From contig NZ_SJPG01000001.1 of NCBI RefSeq assembly GCF_007859715.1, positions 1,948,728 through 2,012,727 on the forward strand: 64,000 nt of DNA, given 5' to 3'. The stretch is from Rubinisphaera italica. GTDB lineage: Bacteria > Planctomycetota > Planctomycetia > Planctomycetales > Planctomycetaceae. The notes under the pieces are model-generated. The model was not told the origin of the DNA. It worked only from the letters and a program-made list of their open reading frames with translations, and did not search any database. The translations under genes were made by a program, and so were the position numbers. This document shows positions 7,540 through 16,419 of this stretch, piece by piece; the first letter of the stretch is position 1; each line of letters opens with the position of its first letter.

Positions 7540-10038
7540 ATGAGGATTGAGCAAGTGGGGTCCTTTCGATTACCGGGTATGTTGGCTCTGGCGATTTGCC
7601 TGGTTCCCACCACTGTGTTTGGCGAGGAAACAGGGCAAACTGCAGCTGCCAGTGGACTCACTGTGGCGGACTGGATCATCATTGCGATCTACGCCCTGGG
7701 TACGCTGGCTCTCGGTTGGCATCTTGGCCGCAAACAGGCGAACACCAAAGAGTATTTCACCGGTTCAGGTGGGATGAACAGCTTCCTGATCGGCGTTTCG
7801 CTGTTCGCCACGCTGCTAAGTACGATCTCCTACCTTTCGCTTCCTGGTGAGGCAATCGGCAAAGGGCCCGCATTCGTAGTCAACCTCATCGGATATCCCA
7901 TCGTCTACGCGCTTGTGGCATACTGGCTGCTACCAGTCTACATGAAGCATCGCGTAACAAGTGCCTACGAGTTGCTGGAGCAAAATCTGGGACGCGGAAC
8001 GCGGCTTCTGGGCGGAGCCATGTTCATCCTGCTTCGATTGGTGTGGATGTCGATCCTGATCTATTTTGCAGCCTCCGCTCTGGCGATCATATTTGGTGTC
8101 GACGAAACCTGGGAGCCATTGATTGTGCTTTTCGCGGGAACCATCGCGGTCGGTTACACGTCGTTGGGCGGGTTGCGGGCGGTCGTCATTACCGACGCGA
8201 TCCAGACGGTGCTGCTCTACACCGGTGCGGTGCTCGTCATTGGAATGGTGACATGGCACATGGGCGGGTTCGGCTGGTTCCCGACACAGTGGCATCCGGA
8301 GTGGGATCGCCAGCCGGTCATGAGTTTCGATCCTGCGGTTCGGATGTCGCTGGTCGGCGTTTTACTTTCGATGATTGTCTGGATGGTGGCGACGTATGGC
8401 GGCGACCAAGTGTCAGTACAGCGATTCATGGCGACGAAGGATCTAAAAGCGGCGAGAAAATCGATTGGGGTCAACCTGATCGTCGGCACGATCGTGTCAC
8501 TGACGCTCCTGCTCGCCGGTTTTGCGTTGCTGGGATTCTACGATGCGAATCCGAATGACTTGGGCGACAAACTCTCGCTCAAAGGCAATGCCGACAAAAT
8601 CTTCCCGCACTTTATCGCGACAGGTCTGCCACCGATCGTTACAGGCTTGGTGGTGGCGGCGATTTGTGCCGCAGCGATGTCGAGCATTGATTCTGGGATC
8701 AATTCGATTACTGCCGTTGTTCTTTCGGACTTCTCCTCAACTACAAGAACGGGCAAAGAAACAGATGAGGATGAAGAACGTCGCCGCTTTCGTCGCGCGA
8801 GAATCCTGGCGGTTTTGATTGGGGCCATCATTATCGCTACGAGCACATTGGTTAAATTCGTGCCTGGAAACATCCTTGCCATTACCAACAAGACGGTTAA
8901 TTTGCTTCCGCCGCACATTTTCGCGCTCTTTGTCTTCGCGTTGTTTGTCAGGAACGCCAGACAGCAGGGCGTTTGGCTGGGCTGCGCCGCAGGAACGATT
9001 GTGGCGGTGTTGATTGGCTTCTCTGGACCGATCTTCGGCTATCGTGCAGACACCGGCACCGATCCGGTGAGTTTCATCTGGATGGCGCCGGTCTCGCTCG
9101 TTGTGAATCTGGCCGTGGGCTGGCTCGCCTGTCGGCTCCTGCCGAATTGGGCCTGGCTCAAGTGGATCCCCGCAGCCGTAATGTCGGTTTTTGTCCTCGC
9201 ATTGCTCACAATCTGGAAGCCGCATCAACACATCCAGCTTGATGATACCACGCACGCCAAGTGCATCAGAGTTTTGCGTGAAGGACTCCGTTCCGATGAA
9301 TTCTGGCCTGCGATGCATGCTGCAGAGGGGCTTACTATCGGCGGACATGGTGCGGAGGTACGTGAATATCTCGAATCCATGCTGGCGGCTGACAACTGGG
9401 ATGATCAACAGCTTTGCGGCCTGTCACGGGAACTCGTACGCGCGGGCGATCCAGCCAGAGAGCAGATTATGCTCGACATTCTGGCGGGCGAGGATGATTT
9501 CGGTCATATTCACGCAGTTGAAAGCCTTTTCAAAGTTGGCGGCCTGGCCGAACGTACGCAATTGGAGCGGGCGTTCCGGGAAGGGAAGACCCCGCCACTA
9601 CGGCTGATGGCCGCCGCCGCTCTCGCCAAAGCGGGAGATGACGAGGCGATGTCGCTTTTACGCGAGAGCCTGACGTCGAACGACGAGGACACGTTTCGAA
9701 TTGCAGCCTGGATTCTGGCTCGCGTCGGCGATAAGTCGGACATCGAGCCGATTCGCGCTCGGTTGTCAGACGCATCAACGCCGATGAACAAAGCCTTCCT
9801 CAACCATGCGTTGGCGGCGTTGGGGGACAAGGCTGGGCTGGACTTGTTGAGCAAAAATCTCGACTCCGACGATCCTGACATTCGCGCCCACGCAGCCACT
9901 TTTGCTGGAGACGCTCGCGCGGTTTCGCTCGCGCCGAAATTGATCAAGCAACTCAACGATCTCGACCTCGACGCTCGGATTCGCGCAGCGCAATCGCTGC
10001 TGGACCTGGCCAAGAAGGCCGATCATAAGAAGAACTGA
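7540..10038 (+). CDS. Sodium:solute symporter with C-terminal HEAT-repeat domain
   Basis: An 832-residue membrane protein. An N-terminal signal-like segment (cleavage near TTVFGEE) precedes a full SSS-family transporter of about 13 helices (residues 45-570). It has the early GRKQANTKEYFTGSGGMN signature and the family region AAAMSSIDSGINSITAVV around residue 390. After the last helix, residues 590-830 form a soluble alpha-helical tail of HEAT-type pairs (for example MAAAALAKAGDDEAMSLL, then FRIAAWILARVGD, then IRAAQSLLDLAKKA). SSS carriers use sodium to import sugars, amino acids or organic acids; the cargo here is unknown. The fusion of a HEAT tail to the carrier is common in planctomycetes but has no assigned job. 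Confidence 0.85.
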   Translation: MRIEQVGSFRLPGMLALAICLVPTTVFGEETGQTAAASGLTVADWIIIAIYALGTLALGWHLGRKQANTKEYFTGSGGMNSFLIGVSLFATLLSTISYLSLPGEAIGKGPAFVVNLIGYPIVYALVAYWLLPVYMKHRVTSAYELLEQNLGRGTRLLGGAMFILLRLVWMSILIYFAASALAIIFGVDETWEPLIVLFAGTIAVGYTSLGGLRAVVITDAIQTVLLYTGAVLVIGMVTWHMGGFGWFPTQWHPEWDRQPVMSFDPAVRMSLVGVLLSMIVWMVATYGGDQVSVQRFMATKDLKAARKSIGVNLIVGTIVSLTLLLAGFALLGFYDANPNDLGDKLSLKGNADKIFPHFIATGLPPIVTGLVVAAICAAAMSSIDSGINSITAVVLSDFSSTTRTGKETDEDEERRRFRRARILAVLIGAIIIATSTLVKFVPGNILAITNKTVNLLPPHIFALFVFALFVRNARQQGVWLGCAAGTIVAVLIGFSGPIFGYRADTGTDPVSFIWMAPVSLVVNLAVGWLACRLLPNWAWLKWIPAAVMSVFVLALLTIWKPHQHIQLDDTTHAKCIRVLREGLRSDEFWPAMHAAEGLTIGGHGAEVREYLESMLAADNWDDQQLCGLSRELVRAGDPAREQIMLDILAGEDDFGHIHAVESLFKVGGLAERTQLERAFREGKTPPLRLMAAAALAKAGDDEAMSLLRESLTSNDEDTFRIAAWILARVGDKSDIEPIRARLSDASTPMNKAFLNHALAALGDKAGLDLLSKNLDSDDPDIRAHAATFAGDARAVSLAPKLIKQLNDLDLDARIRAAQSLLDLAKKADHKKN

Positions 10039-10108
10039 ATAGCGATTGGCGACTATTGATTTTTGATCTGTGATTTAAGAAGGCCGGACTTCGTTCGTCC
10101 TTTCCTTC

Positions 10109-10906
10109 ATGAATTCGATTTCCCCAACAAGGACAAATACCCAAGTGAGAAAAAGTAAGACGCTGGCCAGGATTCGAAACGAAGAAGTCATTCGGACCTG
10201 CGTGTTGGGCCATTTTATCCCGGCCTATATCTGCCATGCGGCTCGCGTCGGCTACGATTGCATCTGGCTGGATCTCGAGCATCGGGCTTTGACGCTTCGA
10301 GAGACGCAGTACCTGCTGGCGATTTCACACCTATATGACATCGACATTATGCTTCGGCCGCCAACGCTTGAGAAAACCGGGCTGTACCGGTACCTCGAAG
10401 ACGGCGCCGCGGGTCTGATGATTCCGTTCGTGTCGACGCCCAAGAAAGCGAAGGCGCTGGTCGATGCGGTAAAGTTTCCGCCGATCGGAGACCGGGGAAT
10501 TGACAACGCGGGTCTCGACGCCGATTTCCACATTCACGATGCCGACGACTACGTGGCGTGGGCGAACCGGGAGACTTTTCTCTGCGTTCAGATCGAAACT
10601 CCCGAAGCCGTGCGAAACGTGGAAGAGATCGCCGCTGTGGAAGGCGTTGACATGCTGTTTTTAGGTCCGGGCGACCTGGGACTGCGGCTGAGACAGAGTG
10701 TTGAAATGTCACTCGATGAGGCCTGGGAGATCGTTGCCGCCGCTTGCAGAAAACACGGTGTCGCCTTTGGTGGGCCAACAATCGCCTTCGACGAAATGCA
10801 GTTGCGAAAGTCGCAGGGGGCTCAACTGCTTGTGAACAGCAGCGAGTTCCATAGCTGGTCATCCGCACTGCAGCAGGATATAGGACGCTACGATGAGCTT
10901 GTTTGA
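10109..10906 (+). CDS. HpcH/HpaI family class II aldolase (2-keto-3-deoxy-acid aldolase-like)
   Basis: A 265-residue TIM-barrel aldolase. Landmarks are DCIWLDLEHRALT (catalytic His), LRPPT (substrate-carboxylate Arg), GAAGLMIPFVST, and the metal ligands Glu in CVQIETPEAV and Asp in LFLGPGDLG. The family reversibly cleaves 2-keto-4-hydroxy acids to pyruvate plus an aldehyde with a divalent metal. The first Met at 10109 is accepted, although the first 18 residues are poorly family-like and a later start is possible. It overlaps the following SDR gene by 14 bp, which indicates co-translation. Together with the RraA remnant and two SDRs it points to aldonate or hydroxy-keto acid breakdown. Confidence 0.85.
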   Translation: MNSISPTRTNTQVRKSKTLARIRNEEVIRTCVLGHFIPAYICHAARVGYDCIWLDLEHRALTLRETQYLLAISHLYDIDIMLRPPTLEKTGLYRYLEDGAAGLMIPFVSTPKKAKALVDAVKFPPIGDRGIDNAGLDADFHIHDADDYVAWANRETFLCVQIETPEAVRNVEEIAAVEGVDMLFLGPGDLGLRLRQSVEMSLDEAWEIVAAACRKHGVAFGGPTIAFDEMQLRKSQGAQLLVNSSEFHSWSSALQQDIGRYDELV

Positions 10907-11705
10907 AATGATCCGACTCGACGGCAGAAAAGCCCTTGTGACCGGGGCTGGACAGGGCATCGGCAGGGCGTGTGCGCTCGAGCTGGCAAGATGTGGTGCC
11001 GATCTTGTTCTGAACGACCGCCCTGGTAGTGAGGAACTGCTGGAAACGGTGGAGGAAATTCGTTCGCTCGGGCGAGAGGGTTGGCCAGTGGAAGCGGACG
11101 TGTTTTCATCGGATGGCCCGGAATCGATCGTCCGGGATGCTATGGAGCGAGCAGGAGCGATCGATATCCTGATCAGCAATCCCGCGTACAGTGTGCGGTG
11201 CGGGTTTCTCGATTATCCGTTGGACGAACTCGATCGAACGATCGAGGGGACGTTCAAGTCAGGATTCCGCCTTTGTCAGGCGGCGGCCAGACAGATGGTA
11301 AACCGTGGACGCGGTGGAAAAATTCTGTTGATCAGCAGCGTCCAGGCTGAGATGCCGTTTGAGGGGTGTGCTCCGTATGGAGCTGCTAAGGCTGCACTGA
11401 ATCATCTCACACACAGCATGTCTGTTGAGCTGGTCTCTCACCGTATCAACGTCAATGCCATCGAGCCTGGCTGGATCGACACGCCGAACGAACGCCGCAT
11501 ATTCTCAGATGCTGTCATCAATGCGGCGGGAACCGATCTGCCGTGGGGGCGTCTCGGCCTGCCGGAAGACATCGGCCGGGCTGCCGCGTTTCTGGTGTCG
11601 GACGCTGCTGAATATATCACCGGAGCCATCCTCCCAGTCGATGGTGGCTTCCGCTTCAAGGACATGCGGGCTAATACTCAACCAAAGGTGGTCGATCCCG
11701 AGTAA
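10893..11705 (+). CDS. SDR-family oxidoreductase
   Basis: A 270-residue short-chain dehydrogenase. TGAGQGIG is the NAD(P) loop, NPAYS replaces the usual NNAG, the catalytic Ser is in LISSVQ, and Tyr-x-x-x-Lys is in PYGAAKAALNH. INVNAIEPGWIDTP and TGAILPVDGGF close the fold. Asn-Asp after the second strand (VLNDRP) fits an NAD preference, which is inference. It overlaps the aldolase gene by 14 bp and is probably its pathway partner, oxidising or reducing the aldol substrate. A decayed relative lies at 1696..1983. Confidence 0.88.
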   Translation: MSLFEMIRLDGRKALVTGAGQGIGRACALELARCGADLVLNDRPGSEELLETVEEIRSLGREGWPVEADVFSSDGPESIVRDAMERAGAIDILISNPAYSVRCGFLDYPLDELDRTIEGTFKSGFRLCQAAARQMVNRGRGGKILLISSVQAEMPFEGCAPYGAAKAALNHLTHSMSVELVSHRINVNAIEPGWIDTPNERRIFSDAVINAAGTDLPWGRLGLPEDIGRAAAFLVSDAAEYITGAILPVDGGFRFKDMRANTQPKVVDPE

Positions 11706-11724
11706 CTGGACACCTTTGATATCG

Positions 11725-11826
11725 ATGAAAGAGTTGCTTTGTGTGGCAATTGTGATTTTCCTATCACTGGGAAATCACACTCACTCCTTCTCACAGCAGG
11801 ACGACCATACTATTTCTCGGTATTGA
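11725..11826 (+). pseudogene. Severed start of a secreted protein gene
   Basis: The ATG at 11725 opens MKELLCVAIVIFLSLG, a convincing signal peptide (Lys, then a 13-residue hydrophobic core, then a polar HTHSFSQ cleavage region), but the frame ends after 33 residues at the TGA at 11824-11826. The sequence turns into an IS110 transposase frame at about 11800. The most likely reading is a secreted protein gene truncated right after its signal peptide by the IS110 event; the rest is not in the window. Confidence 0.5.
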
Positions 11827-12036
11827 TCAACATGCACGACAACTGACCGTCTCCTTAAGAGACCAGCAGGGCAACGTCCTGCTCGCTCGACAGGTCTCCA
11901 CTCGGCCAGGCAAGATTCTACAATTCTTTGACCAACTCAAACAACGCCGTATTGAGCACAACGAATCGTTCATTGCTGTCCTCGAAGTCTGCGGATTCAA
12001 CGACTGGCTGATTCCGCTCGCCTCAGTTGGAAAATT
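11801..12036 (+). mobile_element. IS110-family transposase remnant (N-terminal DEDD domain)
   Basis: A plus-strand frame with no start codon encodes FLGIDQHARQLTVSL, LARQVSTRPGKIL and EVCGFNDWL. This is the N-terminal RuvC-like DEDD domain of IS110 transposases: the first catalytic Asp is in GID and an acidic residue is in LEVCG. The family similarity fades by about 12036, and the rest of the roughly 300-400 residue protein is absent. IS110 elements carry no long terminal repeats, so the ends cannot be set. It is dead. Confidence 0.65.
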
Positions 12037-12081
12037 TGTCAATCTCCCTGAAGGATGTTTCGACACCCTTCAGAATCGAAA

Positions 12082-14448
12082 TCATGGTTTGAGAATCTGG
12101 CCGTCAGCCCAAAGCTGCTTACGCAACTCTGTGTAGTCGACATCCTGGACAGAAGAACCATTCTCGATCGCAATGGCCGCGGCGGTTCCTGCGGATTGAC
12201 CGAGCACCATGTAGACTGGTTCCATGCGAATTGAACCATACGCCGCGTGGGAGGCAGACAGACACACCGGCACCAGCAGATTCGTGCATTCATGCTTACG
12301 AGGGCGGAGTGACCGATAACTGATTGGGTAGTTGTATCGCTTTTTCCAAAACCCACCCTCTTCCCTAACCTTATCTTCAGCATCAACAAAGCGGCTTACC
12401 ACGTGCGAGTCGAACCAATAGCTTCCCACGCCGACCGAGTCATCACAGGCACGCTTGCCAATGATATCCAACTCGATCATCACATAGTCGCTTTGCATGC
12501 GACGGGCTTCGCGAACGTAAATCTGATAAGGGAAGTTGTCTGTATCTGTGAACTCATCCTTCGGTAAACCATATTTCGCCATCTTATCGCGGAGGGGTTG
12601 GGGAACGCGCGGATCGTTCTGTAGGAACCACACTTTTCCCAACGCGTAATCCTTATGCATCTGCGCGATTTCGGCTCGCCGCTCATACCCGGCTTCCGGC
12701 CATTCGGTATTAGCTCCGACAAAATCGCAGTGATTGATGTCGATCTTCCGATTCGGCATCGGCGTTACGGTGATGATCCCTGAATTGATCCCCGCATGAG
12801 GATCGATCGCCAGAAGACGTGCATAATGCTCGAACCAAAGGGGGTTGTAGTTGGCTGGCTTAGTGATCCGCCGCATGTTTTCTTTCGCATCGGTAAGTGT
12901 CATGCGATAGCAGTACGCTTGAATTCGCCGATCGCCTTCCCCACGCTTTCCGGGCGTATCGGGCAGCAGATAGGGCAGGTAACCAGAATCGGGATCATTT
13001 TCGACGACGTACGGGCTAATAGACACGCCATCTTTTCCAACGACCGGTCCGGGTAGGATCCCGTTGAGCGTTTCGCCGTATTGACTGTTGGGCTCTCGCC
13101 CGACGAAGTAGGACACCCCCGCTTTGGCCATCAGGTCTCCCTCGTAGCTGGTGTCGATAAAGACACGACCACGAATTTCGCGTCCGCTCTCCATCCGGAT
13201 CGAGTGGATTGATCCGTCGACCATCCGAACGGCATCGGCCAGATCCAGCCGCTCGTTGCGGATGACGACGACACCTGCCTCTTCAAGCATAGATTCGAAT
13301 ACCAATCGTGCGACGCTGGGCTCAAAGACCCACATCATCTTGAGATTTAGATTACGCCCCGTAAACACGCGATGTCTAATTGATTCGAAATAGGATTCGG
13401 GCTTGTCCCGGGGCCAGGCCGCCGGATCAGAATAATACTTGAAGATGCGTTGGTAAAACTCCCGCGAGATGCCTCCGACTGATTGGAACTCGGGGATGTC
13501 CGTAGCACCGAGTCCCGAGCCGGTCAGGCCACCCACTTTCCCGTGGGGGCTGATCAGTACGACTCTCTTTCCCATCCGCGCTGCCTGTACAGCAGCCACG
13601 ACACCCGCAGAACTATCTCCGTAGACCACCACGTCGTACAGAGGGTCTTCTGAGAGCATACGGTGCAGGTAGGCTGGATAGGTTTGCTCGGTCGCTGTGC
13701 CTTGGCCTTTCATTTGACTACCGTGGGTCAGGCTATCTCCGAAGCAGGCGATCTCCTCTCCCATCTTGACCCGTCCACGGAGGCCTTGGGCGACCTCGTC
13801 TGCGAGAAACCGGTAGCCTTGTGCAGTCGGATGATTGCCATTACGAGTGCCACTGTTGGCGACGCAGAGATTGAGGCATTCACGGCGATCTGCCACCGCG
13901 TCCTCGATCGTGTCCCCTGGGCTTTCGGCCAAAAAACGTGCCCGCCAGTCAACCAGAATCGCCTCAGTCTGTCGGGCCACTTCACGGACGGCCTGGTCAT
14001 ATTCTGCCAAGTGTTCCTGCAGTCGCTCGCGTTGAGGATGCTGGGGATGACGCTCGGCTAAATAAGCCGGATCGATCGGCTGAATTGTGACCAGCAACAC
14101 CGATTTGACATGGGACTTCCGTGCCAGTGTGACCATCGCTGTCAGATTCTTTTTAAACTCGGCTAAGCCCAACAGTTTCTTGGAGTTCAGCGCGTCGTTC
14201 ATGCCAAAAAAGATCACCACGTGATCTGGTTGTTCAGACAGTACCCGAGGCAGTCGAGCCAAACCTTCGCGACTATTGGCTCCTGGTATACCCAGGTTAT
14301 GCACCGTTGGGCCAGACGGTTCGCGGCATTCCGCACCGCTGGTGCATAAAAAGAACAGGAGCCCCATTACCAACACTTTCTCGAAGTGCAGTCGCTGCCA
14401 CAATTTGCTCTTGGTTGACGGTTCGTTATTTCCAGATTGTGATTGCAT
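12082..14448 (-). CDS. Secreted SGNH-hydrolase / FAD-dependent oxidoreductase fusion
   Basis: The start at 14448 is chosen for its GAGAGG ribosome site 9 bp upstream; the product has 788 residues. A membrane or signal segment (residues 24-40) is followed by an SGNH lipase/esterase region whose blocks are out of order. Block II NLGIPGANS (51-59) and block III FFGMND (80-85) come first, then the His block NHPTAQGY (205-212), and only then block I, CFGDSLTHG (235-243), with the nucleophile Ser239. From residue 271 it becomes a FAD-binding oxidoreductase (VVVYGDSSAGVVAAVQAA, VGGLTG, and the late GQSAGTAAAIAIENG), the FAD_oxidored family common in planctomycetes. Both halves probably act on polysaccharides outside the cytoplasm; the substrate is unknown. 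Confidence 0.8.
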   Translation of the reverse strand: MQSQSGNNEPSTKSKLWQRLHFEKVLVMGLLFFLCTSGAECREPSGPTVHNLGIPGANSREGLARLPRVLSEQPDHVVIFFGMNDALNSKKLLGLAEFKKNLTAMVTLARKSHVKSVLLVTIQPIDPAYLAERHPQHPQRERLQEHLAEYDQAVREVARQTEAILVDWRARFLAESPGDTIEDAVADRRECLNLCVANSGTRNGNHPTAQGYRFLADEVAQGLRGRVKMGEEIACFGDSLTHGSQMKGQGTATEQTYPAYLHRMLSEDPLYDVVVYGDSSAGVVAAVQAARMGKRVVLISPHGKVGGLTGSGLGATDIPEFQSVGGISREFYQRIFKYYSDPAAWPRDKPESYFESIRHRVFTGRNLNLKMMWVFEPSVARLVFESMLEEAGVVVIRNERLDLADAVRMVDGSIHSIRMESGREIRGRVFIDTSYEGDLMAKAGVSYFVGREPNSQYGETLNGILPGPVVGKDGVSISPYVVENDPDSGYLPYLLPDTPGKRGEGDRRIQAYCYRMTLTDAKENMRRITKPANYNPLWFEHYARLLAIDPHAGINSGIITVTPMPNRKIDINHCDFVGANTEWPEAGYERRAEIAQMHKDYALGKVWFLQNDPRVPQPLRDKMAKYGLPKDEFTDTDNFPYQIYVREARRMQSDYVMIELDIIGKRACDDSVGVGSYWFDSHVVSRFVDAEDKVREEGGFWKKRYNYPISYRSLRPRKHECTNLLVPVCLSASHAAYGSIRMEPVYMVLGQSAGTAAAIAIENGSSVQDVDYTELRKQLWADGQILKP

Positions 14449-14517
14449 TACTGAATTCCTCTCGATGATTCCGATCAAGATACTCAATCAGGCCGTTAAA
14501 TGGTATGTCCGGGATCT

Positions 14518-14910
14518 CTACTGCCTTGGCGAGAATGGCGCAGTTGGGTCCCTGAGTGTTGCCGGATCAATCAGCATGTCACCTTCCTCGCAATGCTCGA
14601 GGAAACCATCCACATACACGGTATCTCCAATCTTGCAGCTCTCTGCCATGTCCTTGAACTTGCCGAGGTTGCATCGTATTCCGCCGGACAGGTGTATCCA
14701 TGCTGAATCCGGATCGGTGACTTCAACCTTCTTCACCGTCCCCTGGACTGTTATCTTCTTACCAATGAACGCTTCTCCTTGTGACGCGAGAACCGCTTGA
14801 TGAAACTGTGCCGCAGGCAGCTCATAGTCCATCTTCCAGCCTTTGACACATCCGATTCCGAGACCAGCGAGGAAAAGTGCCATCAACATCATGTAGGATC
14901 TTGTACTCAT
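14518..14910 (-). CDS. Lipoprotein with OB-fold (tRNA_anti-like) domain
   Basis: The start at 14910 has an AAAGGA ribosome site at good spacing. The 130-residue product opens with a lipoprotein signal (LAGLGIGC lipobox, Cys about residue 21), so it is membrane anchored outside the cytoplasm. The rest is one compact beta domain: GKKITVQGTVKKVEV, DSAWIHLSGG and IGDTVYVDGFLEHC follow the pattern of tRNA_anti-like OB folds, which bind small ligands or nucleic acid-like partners in exported proteins. There is no enzymatic motif. It is transcribed in the same direction as the upstream-lying SGNH-FAD gene but separated by 69 bp. Confidence 0.65.
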   Translation of the reverse strand: MSTRSYMMLMALFLAGLGIGCVKGWKMDYELPAAQFHQAVLASQGEAFIGKKITVQGTVKKVEVTDPDSAWIHLSGGIRCNLGKFKDMAESCKIGDTVYVDGFLEHCEEGDMLIDPATLRDPTAPFSPRQ

Positions 14911-15315
14911 ATTATTCCTTTTGCTCATGTGAGCAGCTACGCGGCAGCTTGGATTGTAACTGCAATGTTTGAGCTCTTCAGCATGCTCAGCGAGTGCTGC
15001 GATAAACTGCAGATCATCGAGCTTTTCATCCCCACCGATTCAAATGGGCATAAAAATCGTAGCCTATGCGTTCATATTTGAGTTGGTAATTCCCACCAGC
15101 TTTGTTAAATCCTTTCCATTGCATTTTGGAGCACACATCACTTTCGCTGTGCCAGAAGGTAGCTGATGGTCGTGTCTGACCATCAATGATTACTTATTGG
15201 ATGAGGCTTGCCGCTCCGGCTTAATCTTTGCTGAGACTTGCACCAGTTCAGTTTCTCAACCACGATACTTGCTGATATCCTCCTTGATCAGCTCGTTTGA
15301 ATTCAGAGGTCAGCC
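14911..15315. other. Gene-poor spacer with weak coding traces
   Basis: No intact gene. On the minus strand one frame gives a protein-like run (residues such as MQWKGFNKAGGNYQLKYERI, about 15160-15030) that stops. A different frame then reads DEKLDDLQFIAALAEHAEEL toward the lipoprotein start. This could be an eroded gene, but no family is recognised. Confidence 0.3.
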
Positions 15316-15713
15316 GTGCATCACCTGCTTAAATTGTGTTCTGTACTGTTCGTTGCTGGTGTCTGCCAAACTTCGGTGGCACAAAACAATTGGTCGGTAT
15401 TGTCGGAGATAAAAATCGACGTGCCAGCTGATCGGCTGTTGGATGTCGCCCTCAAATCGGAAATCATACGAAAAGTCTCAATGCGGAATGAGGCATTTGA
15501 ACAGATCAACAGTCGAGCCGCCTGTGAGAGCTGGCTGGAGGAACGCAGGACATTTTTTCTCAAACAGATCGGTGAGTTCCCGCTGCGAACATCATTGAAT
15601 GCCTGCATTACCGGGAATCTGCAGGGCGACGGTTACCACGTAGAAAATGTTCTGTTTGAAAGTCGCCCGAAGCATCATGTGGCCGGGAATCTGTACCTAC
15701 CAGAAACGCCGGG
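15316..15713 (+). pseudogene. 5' fragment of a secreted esterase (acetyl xylan/alpha-beta hydrolase type)
   Basis: The ATG at 15316 starts a signal peptide (LLKLCSVLFVAGVCQTSVAQ) and about 133 residues of a planctomycete-type secreted alpha/beta-hydrolase. The end of the fragment, VENVLFESRPKHHVAGNLYLP, is the conserved lead-in to the hydrolase core of acetyl xylan esterase/glucuronoyl esterase-like proteins. At 15714 it fuses in frame to transposase sequence of an IS1380 fragment, so the Ser-Asp-His core is missing and the gene is dead. The downstream half is not in this window. Confidence 0.7.
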
Positions 15714-16419
15714 CCTGCGGTACCGGACGTTGAAAAGTTGGAGTTGCCAGCGGCGGGTTGTCGCCAAGGCCGAGCATCTCTCGAAAGGCGAGAACCCGCG
15801 GTTTGTGGTGACGAATCTGACAGAAGACCAGGCCGATGCCCGGACGCTGTATGAAGATCTGTATTGTCAGCGCGGCGAGATGGAAAACCGGATCAAGGAA
15901 CAGCAGTTGTGTCTGTTCGCCGACCGGACGAGTTGTGCGACCATGCGGGCCAATCAACTGCGGTTGTGGTTTTCTTCGGTGGCCTATGTGCTGCTGGCGG
16001 CTCTGCGACGTCACGGCTTACAGGGAACCGATCACGCAAAGGCCCGCTGCGATACGATTCGCGTGAAGCTGCTCAAGATCGGGGCACAGGTGCGGGTGAC
16101 GTGCCGGAAGGTGTGGCTGTCACTGTCGGAAGCATACCCGTATCGCGAGTTGTTCGGCCAGGTCTGGCAAAACCTGCAAGACCTCCCGCCGCGGCCTGTC
16201 CCTGGATGAGCCCAATCAGCTTCGAAAGAGTCCACCACAGCGCCCACCGCGCTCGCGGTACGCGCCGAACTGACAAAAACGGCCTGAAATCCGACCTGGC
16301 ACCAAAAAAACACCTCTCGACACCCCCTCCACGCTCCCAATCCCCACCCACCAAACCAAATTCCCGCCCCGCAAGCCCCCGGGAGAAGAAATGAGAAACC
16401 GGGTGAGAAATGCGGGTTA
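15714..16419 (+). mobile_element. IS1380 fragment A (transposase C-terminus plus one terminal repeat)
   Basis: This 706-bp block matches the complete IS1380 at 27294..29025, read on the opposite strand, from its internal CCTGCGGTACCGG point to the outer terminal repeat (CCGGGTGAGAAATGCGGGTTA, one base different from the intact end). It encodes the transposase C-terminus (KSWSCQRRVVAKAEHLSKG to LQDLPPRPVPG). The other end of the element and the transposase N-terminus are absent. The break is at the same nucleotide as in fragment B at 19395..20100. Confidence 0.9.

Noticed and set aside
15864..16394. Long frame inside IS1380 fragment A, repeated antisense-wise at 19420..19950 and 27319..27849
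   Set aside because: It is the shifted frame of the transposase C-terminus and appears only because the same IS sequence occurs three times. It has no own start signal or family.
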